Of a DNA stretch of 64,000 bases, positions 52,166 through 61,982 are shown in pieces (position 1 is the first letter of the stretch; each line of letters opens with the position of its first letter). The stretch comes from Chryseobacterium sp. RU37D (GTDB lineage Bacteria; Bacteroidota; Bacteroidia; Flavobacteriales; Weeksellaceae): NCBI RefSeq assembly GCF_900156075.1, contig NZ_FTMM01000015.1:16258-80257 (forward strand), written 5' to 3'. The notes below the pieces were generated by a model. It did not search any database and had not been told where the DNA came from. It saw nothing but the letters and a program-made list of their open reading frames with translations. The translations under genes and the position numbers were made by a program.

Positions 52166-52314
52166 GGAAACAAAAGCGTTAAGAAAATAAATGATTCGAA
52201 CGTTAAGAAAATTCTACTGTTTGAGCGCGGGACAAAAATTTATTAATCAATGTTGAACCCGCACGAGTTTTAGAATTTTTAGAGAGAATCATTTATTTTT
52301 AGCCTTTCGTTTCC
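52166..52314. repeat. Long imperfect inverted repeat between porin and kdpD genes
   Basis: Outer arms 52166-52197 (GGAAACAAAAGCG..AAAATAAATGATTC) and 52286-52314 (GAATCATTTATTTTTAG..GTTTCC) pair. Inside, AAAATTCTA pairs with TAGAATTTT and GAGCGCGGG with CCCGCACGAG. The whole 149 bp can fold into one rod. It is non-coding and may be a miniature transposable element or RNA element. Confidence 0.6.
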
Positions 52315-52380
52315 CAGTCTTGAATTTTTGTTTTTTTTATTTTAAGACAAAAGAAAATTATCAATTTTTAATCTAATTTA

Positions 52381-53748
52381 CTATAATCTAAACATCACAG
52401 CCAAAGTCAATCTGCTGTCCGATTTTCTCAAATCAGGCCTCCAGGAATCAACTGGTGTATCGATCCATCCATCGGGACTTGTGGTTCCTCCCGGACCAGC
52501 AAAATAAGGGATGTTGCTTTTTCTGAATCCGTATTCTAATCTGAAAGTTACGAATTGATTCGGCATAAAATCAACTGTTGCCGTCCCTTGGAACATTTTC
52601 AACTTCTCCCCTCTTGCCAAAGCATCATTGAAATCATTATTGGCAACCGGAGAAGGGGAAAACGCCAGATAAGCCCCGGGATTTGAAACAGCATCAGCTC
52701 TAAGTGTTAACGCAACTTTATTTTGATGAAACCAAAGTCTGTTAGCAATCGAAGTTCCGATCATATAATTGTCTTTTGCCTTCAAGCCACCACCGCTCTG
52801 GAATCCATAATGATTGTTGATGCTGAATGCAGCCTGTGACAGACCTTTGCTTTCTTTATTATGAAAATATCTTGCAACAATACTATGATCATGGTGAAAA
52901 CGACGAACATCGGGATTATTTCTCGTGTCTTTTCCGTTTAAATAAAAATTGGCAACTAATTGTAAATTTTCATTCGGACGATAATAATTGGAAACACCCA
53001 ATCCAAGACCTTTATTCCATGAATTGTAAGTTTGCCATCCATTTAAAACCCAAAGTTCAACCTTATATTTTTTTGAAGGATAAGCCTGAACTCGCGCTCC
53101 CTGAAAATAGAAAGGGGTAAAATCGCAGGGCAAACTTCTCTGATAATTCCAGTTTTCTCCTAAAACATAGCTTTCCAAACCAATGTAGCTCATAAAAATT
53201 CCGGCTTCAACATTCAAACCATGCATTACGTTGAAATGGTAACCTGCAGCAGCTTCTCTGATATATTTTAAATTGCTTCCGTTCGTATTTTTACCGTGAT
53301 TTACAGTTCCGTCCAAATCCTGAACGATAGAACCCATTTGTCCGAACTGAAGCCATAAGCGGCCAATCATATTTTTGTAATTGGTTTCCAAACCAATACT
53401 TGCCATATTGATGGTGAATTCGTTGGAACGCCCAATAGCTGAGGAAATTGTGTGTGTATTATCATTCGGATTTCGAAAATCGTAGTTGTAATAGGCATCG
53501 ACGTAAGCTACACCTGTTAAAATCGTTTCTCCGTCTTTATCTTTTAAAGTTAAAGGAAAATCTGTCTGGCGATTCTGCCCGTTGATCCACGTAAGATCGT
53601 AGCCGTCAAAAGGAATTTTAGAATCATTTGTTTTTAAAGAATCTTTGGATTGTAAAGAAGTAGAATCTTTTTTTACTTCCTGCGCACTGATGGGATTTAA
53701 AGCGAATAATCCCAATAAAAAAATAGCCTGAATAGTTGTTGATTTCAT
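52381..53748 (-). CDS. Outer membrane porin of the kdp locus (BBP2-like)
   Basis: This 455-residue protein has a signal peptide ending NPISAQ. The rest is a series of amphipathic strands rich in Tyr, Phe and Trp (AYVDAYYNYDFRNPNDNTHT, RLWLQFGQMGSIVQDLDGT, VEAGIFMSYIGLESYVLGENWNYQRS) and it ends in LTLAVMFRL, as expected for an outer membrane barrel. It matches the beta-barrel porin-2 group that is often linked to kdp genes in Bacteroidetes. It may let K+ reach the periplasm. It follows kdpC. Confidence 0.85.
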   Translation of the reverse strand: MKSTTIQAIFLLGLFALNPISAQEVKKDSTSLQSKDSLKTNDSKIPFDGYDLTWINGQNRQTDFPLTLKDKDGETILTGVAYVDAYYNYDFRNPNDNTHTISSAIGRSNEFTINMASIGLETNYKNMIGRLWLQFGQMGSIVQDLDGTVNHGKNTNGSNLKYIREAAAGYHFNVMHGLNVEAGIFMSYIGLESYVLGENWNYQRSLPCDFTPFYFQGARVQAYPSKKYKVELWVLNGWQTYNSWNKGLGLGVSNYYRPNENLQLVANFYLNGKDTRNNPDVRRFHHDHSIVARYFHNKESKGLSQAAFSINNHYGFQSGGGLKAKDNYMIGTSIANRLWFHQNKVALTLRADAVSNPGAYLAFSPSPVANNDFNDALARGEKLKMFQGTATVDFMPNQFVTFRLEYGFRKSNIPYFAGPGGTTSPDGWIDTPVDSWRPDLRKSDSRLTLAVMFRL

Positions 53749-53901
53749 ATATTGATAACAATGTTTTATTTATTTAAAATAATCTCCATCATCAAAAAAC
53801 GACCATCTAGAATTAAAAGATAAGAAAATAATCTTTCTCTTAAAAAAAATTCTATAAAATACTCTAATGGTGAATGCTTCTGTTTTTTGATAACTGCTGA
53901 C

Positions 53902-54450
53902 TTATTTTACTTGATCCAAAGCAATATTTAATTTCAAAACATTCACTTTAGAAGGACCAAAAACAGAAGTTTCCGTTTGATCTTTAACTAAATTTTCCAG
54001 TTTTCCGATAGAAATATTTCTCACTTTTTCAATTCTTTTTACCTGATATAAAGCGCCTTCCGGAGAAATGTCTGGATCAAGACCGCTTCCGCTAGCGGTA
54101 ACCAATTCAACAGGAACTTTTACATTTCCCATGTCCGGATTTTGCATTCTCAACGTGTCAATTCTCTTTTGAACGGTTTGTAAATATTCTTCGTTACTTG
54201 GTCCTTTGTTGCTTCCTGCGCTACCTGCAGCATTGTAATCCACTGCGGAAGGGCGACCATGAAAATATTTCGGAGAAGTAAAATTCTGTCCGATATTAGC
54301 ATAAAATTTCTGACCTTTATAATTGATTATTTCAGCATTTCCCTGGGTTGGTAAAACTTTAGAACCTGCGTAAACAATGCCTAAATAAATTCCGACAATA
54401 ACGAGCATGACAAATGTCAATCTTAATGCGGATAGAATATGATTTTTCAT
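53902..54450 (-). CDS. kdpC: Potassium-transporting ATPase subunit KdpC
   Basis: KdpC, 182 residues, has one N-terminal transmembrane helix (about 10-30), the motif YFHGRPSAVDYNAAGSAGSNKGPSN and the conserved PVELVTASGSGLDPDISPEGALYQVKRI. It stabilises the KdpB-ATP interaction. It starts 13 nt after kdpB. Confidence 0.96.
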   Translation of the reverse strand: MKNHILSALRLTFVMLVIVGIYLGIVYAGSKVLPTQGNAEIINYKGQKFYANIGQNFTSPKYFHGRPSAVDYNAAGSAGSNKGPSNEEYLQTVQKRIDTLRMQNPDMGNVKVPVELVTASGSGLDPDISPEGALYQVKRIEKVRNISIGKLENLVKDQTETSVFGPSKVNVLKLNIALDQVK

Positions 54451-54463
54451 TTTGAATTAAAAT

Positions 54464-56503
54464 TTAAAAGAATAAACTGATAAATAAATCGATCAATTTA
54501 ATTCCGATAAACGGAACGATAATTCCACCTAAACCATAGATCAAAAGGTTTCTTCTTAATAATGCACTGGCTCCGATTGGTTTGTAAGCAACTCCTTTCA
54601 AAGCTAATGGAATCAGAAATGGAATGATGATCGCATTGAAAATAATGGCCGATAAAATTGCAGATTCCGGACTGTGAAGATTCATGATATTCAACTTTTG
54701 AAGCGCTGGAATAAAGGTGATAAACAGTGCCGGAATGATAGCAAAATATTTAGCAACGTCATTCGCAATACTGAAAGTTGTCAATGTTCCGCGGGTCATT
54801 AATAATTGTTTCCCGATTTCTACGATTTCAATCAATTTTGTCGGGTCATTATCCAGATCCACCATATTTCCGGCTTCTTTGGCAGCCTGAGTTCCGCTGT
54901 TCATTGCAACACCGACATCGGCTTGAGCGAGAGCGGGAGCGTCATTTGTTCCGTCTCCCATCATCGCAACTAATTTTCCTTCCTGTTGTTCTTTTTTGAT
55001 GTAGTTCATTTTATCTTCAGGTTTGGCTTCTGCGATAAAATCATCAACACCGGCTTTTTCTGCGATAAATTTTGCAGTTAAAGGATTGTCGCCTGTTACC
55101 ATTACAGTTTTTACTCCCATTTTTCTCAATCTTTGGAAACGCTCCTGAATTCCTGTTTTAATGATGTCCTGAAGTTCAATTACGCCCCAGACTTTTTCAT
55201 TCACGGAAACAACTAAGGGTGTTCCGCCGTTTTCAGAAATTTTCGTAGTGGCTTCCTGCGTTTCGGGAGGGAAAATATTTCCCGCTTTTTCTGTTAGCTT
55301 TTTAATCGTGTCATACGCTCCTTTTCGGATTCTTGTGTTTTCAAAATCAATACCTGAAGTTCTGGTTTCAGCCGTAAAATCTATATAAACAGGATTGGGA
55401 ACGAGTAAATCTTTAGATTGTAATTGGCTAAGTTCTATAATGGATTTTCCTTCCGGTGTTTCATCGGCAACAGAACTTAGGGCTGAAGCTTTTATAAATT
55501 CATCAAGCTGAATTCCGTTGGAAGGATGAAATTGGGTTGCTTTACGGTTTCCGATGGTAATGGTTCCTGTTTTATCAAGAAGCAAAACATCGATGTCTCC
55601 AGCAGTTTCAACAGCTTTACCGCTTTTTGTAATCACGTTGGCTCTCAATGCTCTGTCCATCCCCGCGATTCCGATTGCAGAAAGCAGACCGCCAATCGTT
55701 GTGGGAATCAAACAAACGAAAAGTGATATAAATGCCGCAATGGTAATTGGCGTCTGTGCATAATCTGCAAAAGGTTTTAAAGTAACCGTAACTATTATGA
55801 ATGTAAGGGTAAACCCCGCTAAAAGTATGGTTAATGCAATTTCGTTGGGTGTTTTTTGTCTTGAAGCACCTTCTACAAGGGCAATCATTTTATCGAGAAA
55901 AGATTCTCCGGGTTTGGTGGTCACTTTCACTTTTATTCTATCAGAAAGTACTTTTGTACCGCCCGTTACCGAACTTTTATCACCTCCCGCTTCACGGATT
56001 ACGGGTGCGCTTTCTCCTGTGATGGCAGATTCGTCAATCGTTGCTAAACCTTCAATAATTTCCCCATCCATCGGGATTTGATCACCTGCTTCGCAAAGGA
56101 AAATGTCGCCCAATTTCATGTCTGCAGATTTTTTTAAAATAGTTTCTACCTGAAATCCCTGTTTGTTGTCAGTAACAACTTTTGCGGGCGTTTCTTCGCG
56201 GGTTTTTCTCAATGTATCCGCCTGAGCTTTTCCTCTAGCTTCGGCGATGGCTTCAGCAAAATTGGCAAATAAAACGGTGAAAAATAAGATGATAAATACT
56301 AAAAAATTATAACTAAAGCTGCCTTGTGATTTGTCACCCGTTAAGCTAAATAAACTTACGATGAACATCACCACTGTTCCGATTTCTACCAGAAACATGA
56401 CAGGATTTTTAAACATAATTTTCGGATTTAGTTTTACGAAAGATTGTTTGATCGCTTCGTTTACCAAATCTTTTTGAAACAATGTTTGGGATTGATTTTT
56501 CAT
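54464..56503 (-). CDS. kdpB: Potassium-transporting P-type ATPase catalytic subunit KdpB
   Basis: The start is placed at [14 protein letters not shown] (679 residues); an upstream ATG adds 14. P-type hallmarks: [12 protein letters not shown] (TGES), the phosphorylation site [13 protein letters not shown] near residue 311, [10 protein letters not shown] and [22 protein letters not shown]. Seven or so transmembrane helices are present. It couples ATP hydrolysis to K+ uptake through KdpA. Confidence 0.98.
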   Translation of the reverse strand: MKNQSQTLFQKDLVNEAIKQSFVKLNPKIMFKNPVMFLVEIGTVVMFIVSLFSLTGDKSQGSFSYNFLVFIILFFTVLFANFAEAIAEARGKAQADTLRKTREETPAKVVTDNKQGFQVETILKKSADMKLGDIFLCEAGDQIPMDGEIIEGLATIDESAITGESAPVIREAGGDKSSVTGGTKVLSDRIKVKVTTKPGESFLDKMIALVEGASRQKTPNEIALTILLAGFTLTFIIVTVTLKPFADYAQTPITIAAFISLFVCLIPTTIGGLLSAIGIAGMDRALRANVITKSGKAVETAGDIDVLLLDKTGTITIGNRKATQFHPSNGIQLDEFIKASALSSVADETPEGKSIIELSQLQSKDLLVPNPVYIDFTAETRTSGIDFENTRIRKGAYDTIKKLTEKAGNIFPPETQEATTKISENGGTPLVVSVNEKVWGVIELQDIIKTGIQERFQRLRKMGVKTVMVTGDNPLTAKFIAEKAGVDDFIAEAKPEDKMNYIKKEQQEGKLVAMMGDGTNDAPALAQADVGVAMNSGTQAAKEAGNMVDLDNDPTKLIEIVEIGKQLLMTRGTLTTFSIANDVAKYFAIIPALFITFIPALQKLNIMNLHSPESAILSAIIFNAIIIPFLIPLALKGVAYKPIGASALLRRNLLIYGLGGIIVPFIGIKLIDLFISLFF

Positions 56504-56653
56504 TTTTTTTGAAAGAGTTATATCATTGGAAATCAATATGACCATTAAGACAAATTAAATTTTGAAGTATTAAAATGGATAATATTATTAGAGTATGAAA
56601 AGTAATTTCGTTTCTTAATCTAATTCGCTTAATGGTTTACTATTGATTTTTAA

Positions 56654-58348
56654 TTATTTAGAAAAATACTGTAACTGTTCCGCAATCGGTCCCAAAGTCA
56701 ACGCTGGGAAGAATGACAATGCAGCAATCAGAAGAATCACGGCTAAGGTCATAAATCCAAAGGTTGCCGTATCTGTTTTTAAGGTTCCTGAACTTTCTGG
56801 GATGTATTTTTTCTGTGCTAATAATCCTGCAATCGCGATTGGGCCAATGATTGGGATAAATCTTGACAGAAGCAAAACAATTCCTGTCGAGATATTCCAC
56901 CAAGGTGTATTGTCGCCCAAACCTTCAAATCCGGAACCGTTGTTGGCTGAGGATGAGGTAAATTCATATAACATTTCACTGAAACCATGAAAACCGGGAT
57001 TATTCAATGTCTTTGTTCCAAATTCGGGAAAATAGGCTGTTAAAGCAGTTCCGACAAGAATTAAGAATGGATGAAATAATGCTACGATCATGGCAATTTT
57101 CATTTCTTTGGCTTCAATTTTTTTGCCTAAGAATTCCGGCGTTCTTCCAACCATCAAACCACTGATAAATACAGCCAAAATGATGAAAATGAAATAGTTT
57201 AAAATTCCGACTCCGCAACCGCCATAAAAACAGTTGATCATCATAGCTAATAACTGATTCATTCCTGAAAGCGGCATCGTGCTGTCGTGCATTGCATTGA
57301 TAGAACCTGTTGAAATCACTGTCGTTGCGATACTCCAATAGGCTGAAGCTGCACTTCCGAAACGGATTTCTTTTCCTTCCATCGCGCCGAGATGTGGATC
57401 AGTTCCCATTTGGGTAATTAACGTATTTCCGTGGGTTTCATTAATAATATTTGGAATCGTTAAGGCTAAAAAACCAATCGTCATTACCGTGAAAATCGTC
57501 CAGGACAGTTTTCTTTTTTTAAGATAAAATCCAAGGGCAAAAACCATGGCAAACGGAATAATCATCTGTGTTATCATTTCGGTCATATTCGTCAGATAAT
57601 TTGGGTTTTCAAGCGGATGCGCAGAGTTTGCCCCGAAGAATCCGCCACCGTTTGTTCCTAAATGCTTAATCGCAATAAAAGCCGCCGCCGGACCTCTGGA
57701 AACATCAACTTTCTGACCTTCCAAAGTTGTGATATGGTCTTTTCCTTCGAAAGTCATCGGACTTCCGTTGGCAGAAAGAATAAAAGCGACAACAATACTG
57801 ATCGGCACTAAAATTCTGATCATCGATTTGGTGAAAAAATCATAGAAATTACCTAATTCTGTCGTTGTTTTATCTTTAAAAGCTTTGAAAAGTACCGCCA
57901 TTGCAGCCATTCCTGTAGCAGCAGTTACAAACTGCAAAAACATTAAGTATAATTGGCTTAAGTAAGAAACGCCTGTTTCTCCCGAATAATGCTGTAAATT
58001 GCAATTTACTAAGAAAGAAATAGCTGTGTTGAAAGCTAAATCTGGTGACATATTTGGGTTTCCATCGGGATTTAAAGGAAGCCAGGATTGATTCAACAAA
58101 ATAAAGAATCCAATGATAAACCAAACAATGTTGATGGTTAACATGGCAAACATATTCTGTTTCCAGGTCATTTGTTTATTTGGATTGATGCCTGAAATTT
58201 TATAAATGAAATTTTCAATCGGTTGAAAAATTTTATCTATAAAAGTCTTTTTATAACCATAAACATTAGCAATATACTTTCCTAAGAAAACACCAATAAC
58301 TAATGTAATGACGAACATTGTTATAATACCTAAAATTTCTGCATTCAT
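56654..58348 (-). CDS. kdpA: Potassium-transporting ATPase potassium-binding subunit KdpA
   Basis: The protein has 564 residues and about ten transmembrane helices. The four selectivity-filter loops carry FLVNCNLQHYSGE, LGTNGGGFFGANSAHP, GCGVGILNYFIF-adjacent CFYGG, and SSANNGSGFEGLGDN. The gene follows the kdpF start region by 9 nt and precedes kdpB by about 150 nt. Confidence 0.98.
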   Translation of the reverse strand: MNAEILGIITMFVITLVIGVFLGKYIANVYGYKKTFIDKIFQPIENFIYKISGINPNKQMTWKQNMFAMLTINIVWFIIGFFILLNQSWLPLNPDGNPNMSPDLAFNTAISFLVNCNLQHYSGETGVSYLSQLYLMFLQFVTAATGMAAMAVLFKAFKDKTTTELGNFYDFFTKSMIRILVPISIVVAFILSANGSPMTFEGKDHITTLEGQKVDVSRGPAAAFIAIKHLGTNGGGFFGANSAHPLENPNYLTNMTEMITQMIIPFAMVFALGFYLKKRKLSWTIFTVMTIGFLALTIPNIINETHGNTLITQMGTDPHLGAMEGKEIRFGSAASAYWSIATTVISTGSINAMHDSTMPLSGMNQLLAMMINCFYGGCGVGILNYFIFIILAVFISGLMVGRTPEFLGKKIEAKEMKIAMIVALFHPFLILVGTALTAYFPEFGTKTLNNPGFHGFSEMLYEFTSSSANNGSGFEGLGDNTPWWNISTGIVLLLSRFIPIIGPIAIAGLLAQKKYIPESSGTLKTDTATFGFMTLAVILLIAALSFFPALTLGPIAEQLQYFSK

Positions 58349-58357
58349 GATTTTTGG

Positions 58358-58435
58358 TTAAAATTTTTCAGGTTTCATTAAAACATAGCAGATGTACACA
58401 AAAGCGAGTATTGAAAGGAAAAATAAACTCCACAT
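58358..58435 (-). CDS. kdpF: Potassium-transporting ATPase small subunit KdpF
   Basis: A 25-residue single-helix protein, MWSLFFLSILAFVYICYVLM followed by KPEKF. The KPEKF end is the KdpF signature, and the position directly before kdpA is the standard one. It stabilises the KdpFABC complex in the membrane. Confidence 0.9.
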   Translation of the reverse strand: MWSLFFLSILAFVYICYVLMKPEKF

Positions 58436-58441
58436 AGTTTT

Positions 58442-58525
58442 TTACATTTTATCAAAAAATTCAACGGATTTGTATAACATCCAAAATAATATGACACATA
58501 AGAGGATTAAACTTACCAATATCAT
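58442..58525 (-). CDS. Unannotated 27-residue membrane peptide upstream of kdpF
   Basis: The frame encodes MILVSLILLCVILFWMLYKS followed by VEFFDKM. It is one hydrophobic helix with a charged end, much like KdpF in size and plan. Its ATG overlaps the stop of the 35-residue ORF (ATGA) and its stop lies 6 nt before the kdpF start. Tight coupling suggests it is translated. Confidence 0.55.
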   Translation of the reverse strand: MILVSLILLCVILFWMLYKSVEFFDKM

Positions 58526-58629
58526 AAAGCAATGATTAAGGTTATTACAGTGAAGATTACATATGATATCATCAGCAGGCTCAGTTTTGAGTGCTTCCGT
58601 TTTTTGAACGTTTTTCTTGAAATTGTCAT
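58522..58629 (-). CDS. Unannotated 35-residue membrane peptide at the head of the kdp operon
   Basis: The peptide starts MTISRKTFKKRKHSKLSLLM and ends ISYVIFTVITLIIAL. The strongly basic start and hydrophobic end predict a single-helix protein with its N-terminus inside. It is the first ORF after the terminator at 58749 and overlaps the 27-residue ORF by 4 nt. Confidence 0.5.
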   Translation of the reverse strand: MTISRKTFKKRKHSKLSLLMISYVIFTVITLIIAL

Positions 58630-58748
58630 TTTAAAAATATTTTATTCTAAATCGATATTACCAAAAGAAGTTCCGTTTTGTTGATTCTTGATTTAAGTTA
58701 TTTAATAATAATTAGTTATGCTATTTTTTAATGGTATTGAAAAACAAG

Positions 58749-58777
58749 AAAGCCTATCAAAATGATAGGCTTTTTAT
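58749..58777. terminator. Terminator between the sigma54 regulator and kdp genes
   Basis: AAAGCCTATCA pairs with TGATAGGCTTTTT, and a partial second copy (AATGATAGGTTTTT) follows at 58780-58793. It ends the regulator transcript, so kdp has its own promoter between here and 58630; I find neither a TAnnTTTG nor a GG-N10-GC sigma54 site there. Confidence 0.8.
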
Positions 58778-58982
58778 TAAAATGATAGGTTTTTACAATT
58801 AAGTTTTATTTAAGGAGTGTAGATTTTTTAAGATGAGAATAGTTTTAAATTAAAAGATACCGACAAAAATCAATAGGAACTGACTTTAGTCTGTTTTTCT
58901 ATAAACATGATTTTTATTGGCTTTAACCAAAACTTAATAAAACTTAATTTTTAAATAAAAACTTAATGGTTTAATTAAAATT

Positions 58983-60308
58983 TTACCTCAAATTATATTC
59001 TTCGAGTTTACGGTAAAGCGTTGCAATCCCGATTTCCAGCAATCTTGAAGCTTCTGCTTTATTACCTTTTGTGTATTGTAAAACTTTCATAATATGTTCT
59101 TTTTCTAAAGATTTCATACTAAAAAAATCTTTTTCTGTAGAATTTTTTTTAGAATAATGAGGAAGATTATCTGCATCCAGAGTATTATTATTCATTAAAA
59201 TTAAACTTCTTTCTACTGTATTCCGAAGTTCGCGGATATTTCCTTTCCAATCGTTTTTTTCTAAGGTTTTGTAATAGTCCGGAGTAACTTGAACGTTTGA
59301 AATATGTAGCTTTTGTGAGAAAACATCAACAAAATTTTTCGCTAGAGCTTTTAAATCCTCTTTTCTTTCACGAAGCTCAGGAAGTCGGATTTCAAAAATA
59401 TTTAATCTGAAATACAAGTCCTCACGGAAATGGCCCTGCTTAATTTCTTCTTCCAGATCACGGTTGGTCGCGGCAATCAGCCTAAAATCCGATCTTGAAA
59501 CCTTGGTTTCACCCATTTTGATGAATTCCTTTGTTTCCAGAACGCGAAGCAACTTTGCCTGAAGTTCGATGGGCATTTCCCCAATTTCGTCTAAGAATAA
59601 AGTTCCGCCATTGGCCTCTTCTACCAGACCTTTTTTGTCTTTAATAGCTCCCGTAAAAGATCCTGCTTTATGTCCGAAAAGCTCGCTTTCCAGAATTTCT
59701 TTACTGAATGCAGAACAGTTGATCGCCACAAAATTATTTCTTTTTCTTTCGCTTCCTTCATGAATGGCGTTCGCAAAAACTTCTTTTCCGGTTCCTGTTT
59801 CGCCTGTTAAGAGGACAGTTGCATCGGTCAAAGCTACTTTTTCTGCTAATTTTTTAGCCTGAAGAATTAATGGTGAATTTCCGATAATTGTTTCAAATCC
59901 CTTTTGGTTGGTACTTTTTTGAATGATTTTAGATTTATTATCCTTTACTTTTTCCAACGCTTTATACACCAACGGAATAATTTTCTCATTATCATCACCT
60001 TTCACTAAATAATCGTAAGCTCCGTTTTTCATAGCCTGAACTGCATCAGTAATATTCCCAAAAGCGGTCATGAGAATAATTTCCAAATGAGGATATTTAG
60101 CTTTGATGGATTTTACCAAGTCGATTCCGAAGGCATCGGGAAGTCGGATATCACTTAACACAACATCAAATTCGTACTGTTCGAGCATAGTCATTGCAGA
60201 ACGTGCCGTGGAAGCTTCTTTTACGTTAAAATTTTCTTGAGAAAGGATCATTCCTAACAATTTCAGGAGCTTGATTTCATCATCGATGATGAGAATGTTT
60301 CCGTTCAT
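58983..60308 (-). CDS. Sigma54-dependent NtrC-family response regulator
   Basis: The start is placed at [16 protein letters not shown], 441 residues. The receiver has the acidic pair IDDE and D53 in [10 protein letters not shown]. The AAA+ domain has Walker A GETGTGKE, the sigma54-contacting loop as [10 protein letters not shown] (GSFTGA in place of the usual GAFTGA), Walker [14 protein letters not shown] and the arginine-finger region [25 protein letters not shown]. The Fis-type HTH closes the protein ([25 protein letters not shown]). By position it controls kdp, with the kinase at 49158 as likely partner. Confidence 0.94.
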   Translation of the reverse strand: MNGNILIIDDEIKLLKLLGMILSQENFNVKEASTARSAMTMLEQYEFDVVLSDIRLPDAFGIDLVKSIKAKYPHLEIILMTAFGNITDAVQAMKNGAYDYLVKGDDNEKIIPLVYKALEKVKDNKSKIIQKSTNQKGFETIIGNSPLILQAKKLAEKVALTDATVLLTGETGTGKEVFANAIHEGSERKRNNFVAINCSAFSKEILESELFGHKAGSFTGAIKDKKGLVEEANGGTLFLDEIGEMPIELQAKLLRVLETKEFIKMGETKVSRSDFRLIAATNRDLEEEIKQGHFREDLYFRLNIFEIRLPELRERKEDLKALAKNFVDVFSQKLHISNVQVTPDYYKTLEKNDWKGNIRELRNTVERSLILMNNNTLDADNLPHYSKKNSTEKDFFSMKSLEKEHIMKVLQYTKGNKAEASRLLEIGIATLYRKLEEYNLR

Positions 60309-60579
60309 AATGTGATTTTTGGAAATCTTGTACAAACTTATTCATTTTTAAACAATTTACAATGATGATATTAAATATTAATAATACTTACAGTATCTAT
60401 ATCTACCATATTCTTGATTTCTATGAGGTTGTTGTAATTAGAAATGATATTCAGAATTTTTATTTTTATAACTATATTTAGAGTTTGTTTAATTTTATAA
60501 TTATATTAAAACATCAAAGTAAAAAACATTTTGTATTAATACATTCTTTATTTAGAAAAATTCCAAAGTGGTAAACGTG

Positions 60580-60587
60580 TATATTTG
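60580..60587 (+). promoter_or_regulatory. Candidate -7 element for the gene at 60611
   Basis: TATATTTG fits TAnnTTTG, 24 nt before the start codon; no clear -33. Confidence 0.4.
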
Positions 60588-60610
60588 CTTTTAGAATAAG
60601 AATTTCATCT

Positions 60611-61114
60611 ATGCCGAATAATGCTTATTACAGGCTTATACCCATGACTACTTTTATTATTGATTATTATTCTAATGAAGGATATGCTGATTTGCAGACG
60701 TTAAATTTAATGATTAATTATGCTCAGTTTCTGAAGAAAGATTTATCTTTGGAAATGTTCGTACCAATTGGTCCGGATTACGCTGTATTGAAAGAGCCCA
60801 AAAATTATTCAAGCTGGAAATCCCTAAAGCATAATAATGATGAGAATAATGACGATCAATTGACTGTCTTTGAAGAATATAGACAATATAAAAATGCAGA
60901 AAAAAAATGTCTTTTTAAGGGATTTGAAGTAGCATACAACGGATATTCTGTGGTAAGAATTGTTGCCGGCTATAATAAGGAAATCGAACTGTCATTTAAT
61001 AAAAATGATATGCTTTGCCAGACTTTTAAAGACATTGAATCTCTTACAGACTTGGAAATTTGCCTTAGCCCATGGGCATTAAAAATGATTGGAATAAAAA
61101 ATAAAGAGCGCTAA
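60611..61114 (+). CDS. Hypothetical protein
   Basis: This 167-residue cytoplasmic protein is mixed alpha/beta, acidic in the middle (HNNDENNDDQLTVFEEYRQY). YAQFLKKDLSLEMFVPIGPDYAVLKEPKNY and CLFKGFEVAYNGYSVVRIVAGY are the most structured parts. I do not recognise a family. A candidate promoter lies just upstream and no partner gene is adjacent. Confidence 0.65.
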   Translation: MPNNAYYRLIPMTTFIIDYYSNEGYADLQTLNLMINYAQFLKKDLSLEMFVPIGPDYAVLKEPKNYSSWKSLKHNNDENNDDQLTVFEEYRQYKNAEKKCLFKGFEVAYNGYSVVRIVAGYNKEIELSFNKNDMLCQTFKDIESLTDLEICLSPWALKMIGIKNKER

Positions 61115-61615
61115 ATAAATAATCAAAATTTTAGAACATTATTTTTATTTTTTTTGGTGTTTGGTGCAATACTTATTATAATTTGTATTATCATAGTAAA
61201 ACTAATCTGTAATGTAACATAATGATTAATCATACACTTCCAAATAAAAACTATCCAAGATAAAGACTTTATTATCAGGGATATTTTTACTTTGCATAGC
61301 TGAGGAAATACTTAGAAAATATGAAAACTATCCTTTAATTGCAAATTTGGAGAAACTGCTACCCATGCATACCAATCAAAAGATCAATGAGTATTTAAAA
61401 AAATTGTTAGTCCCTCTTGTTATTTCAGTTTTGATTGTACCCCTCTTTTTGAAATCGGACTTATCTCTCTCTCTGTTTATCCGAAAAAGATTAAATATTT
61501 TTAGTTTGAAGATTTTTTGAAATTTATCAAATGGGATTGAAGTAAGAACTCATTATCTTTGTTAAATAAGAAATGTGGGGAAACGGCGGAAAATAAAACA
61601 TTACTAAAAAACAAA
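61115..61615. other. Non-coding or degraded stretch before the second island
   Basis: No secure gene. A frame with no early ATG, open from about 61276 to 61520, reads ...KYENYPLIANLEKLLPMHTN and then a hydrophobic helix (LVPLVISVLIVPLFL). It could be a decayed gene or a 51-residue membrane peptide starting at 61365. Confidence 0.35.
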
Positions 61616-61639
61616 ACCTACTGATTATCAGTAGGCTTA
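61616..61639 (-). terminator. Terminator belonging to the displaced tRNA-Ser end
   Basis: On the minus strand AAGCCTACTGAT pairs with ATCAGTAGGTTT and is followed by TGTTTTTTAG. It lies just after the tRNA-Ser 3' fragment, as a tRNA terminator would. Confidence 0.65.
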
Positions 61640-61651
61640 TATTTAATACTT

Positions 61652-61666
61652 GCGGAGAGTGAGGGA
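61652..61666 (-). other. Orphan 3' end of a tRNA-Ser: likely attachment site and island edge
   Basis: On the minus strand TCCCTCACTCTCCGCA reads as the T-stem 3' strand (CCCTC), acceptor 3' strand (ACTCTCC) and discriminator G of a tRNA-Ser. The T-loop and the rest of the tRNA are missing to the right. This is what integration into a tRNA gene leaves behind. The 9-bp repeat ATAGGTCAC occurs twice at 12-bp period at 61723 and 61735, like arm-type sites. Confidence 0.5.
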
Positions 61667-61982
61667 CTTGTATCTTTTCAGAAAAAGTCCTCACCATCGG
61701 CTTTATGCTGTTCTCTTATTTTATAGGTCACCGAATAGGTCACTTTTTGAATAAGTTTGTAAGAGCGTTTGTTTTAACTAATGCTAATTTATACTTTTTT
61801 TCACAAATAAATTCAACATATATGTCTTTTTTTGTGATTTAAGTTTAGAACTCTTAAGCTCTTCGTAGGGGAAAAGAAATCTGCTGTAAATAATTTTCCT
61901 CCAATTCTTGGAAGAAAAAAGAACGCCAAATACATTACATTAATTAAATTAGGTTAATAAATATAAATAACTGAGACAATTC

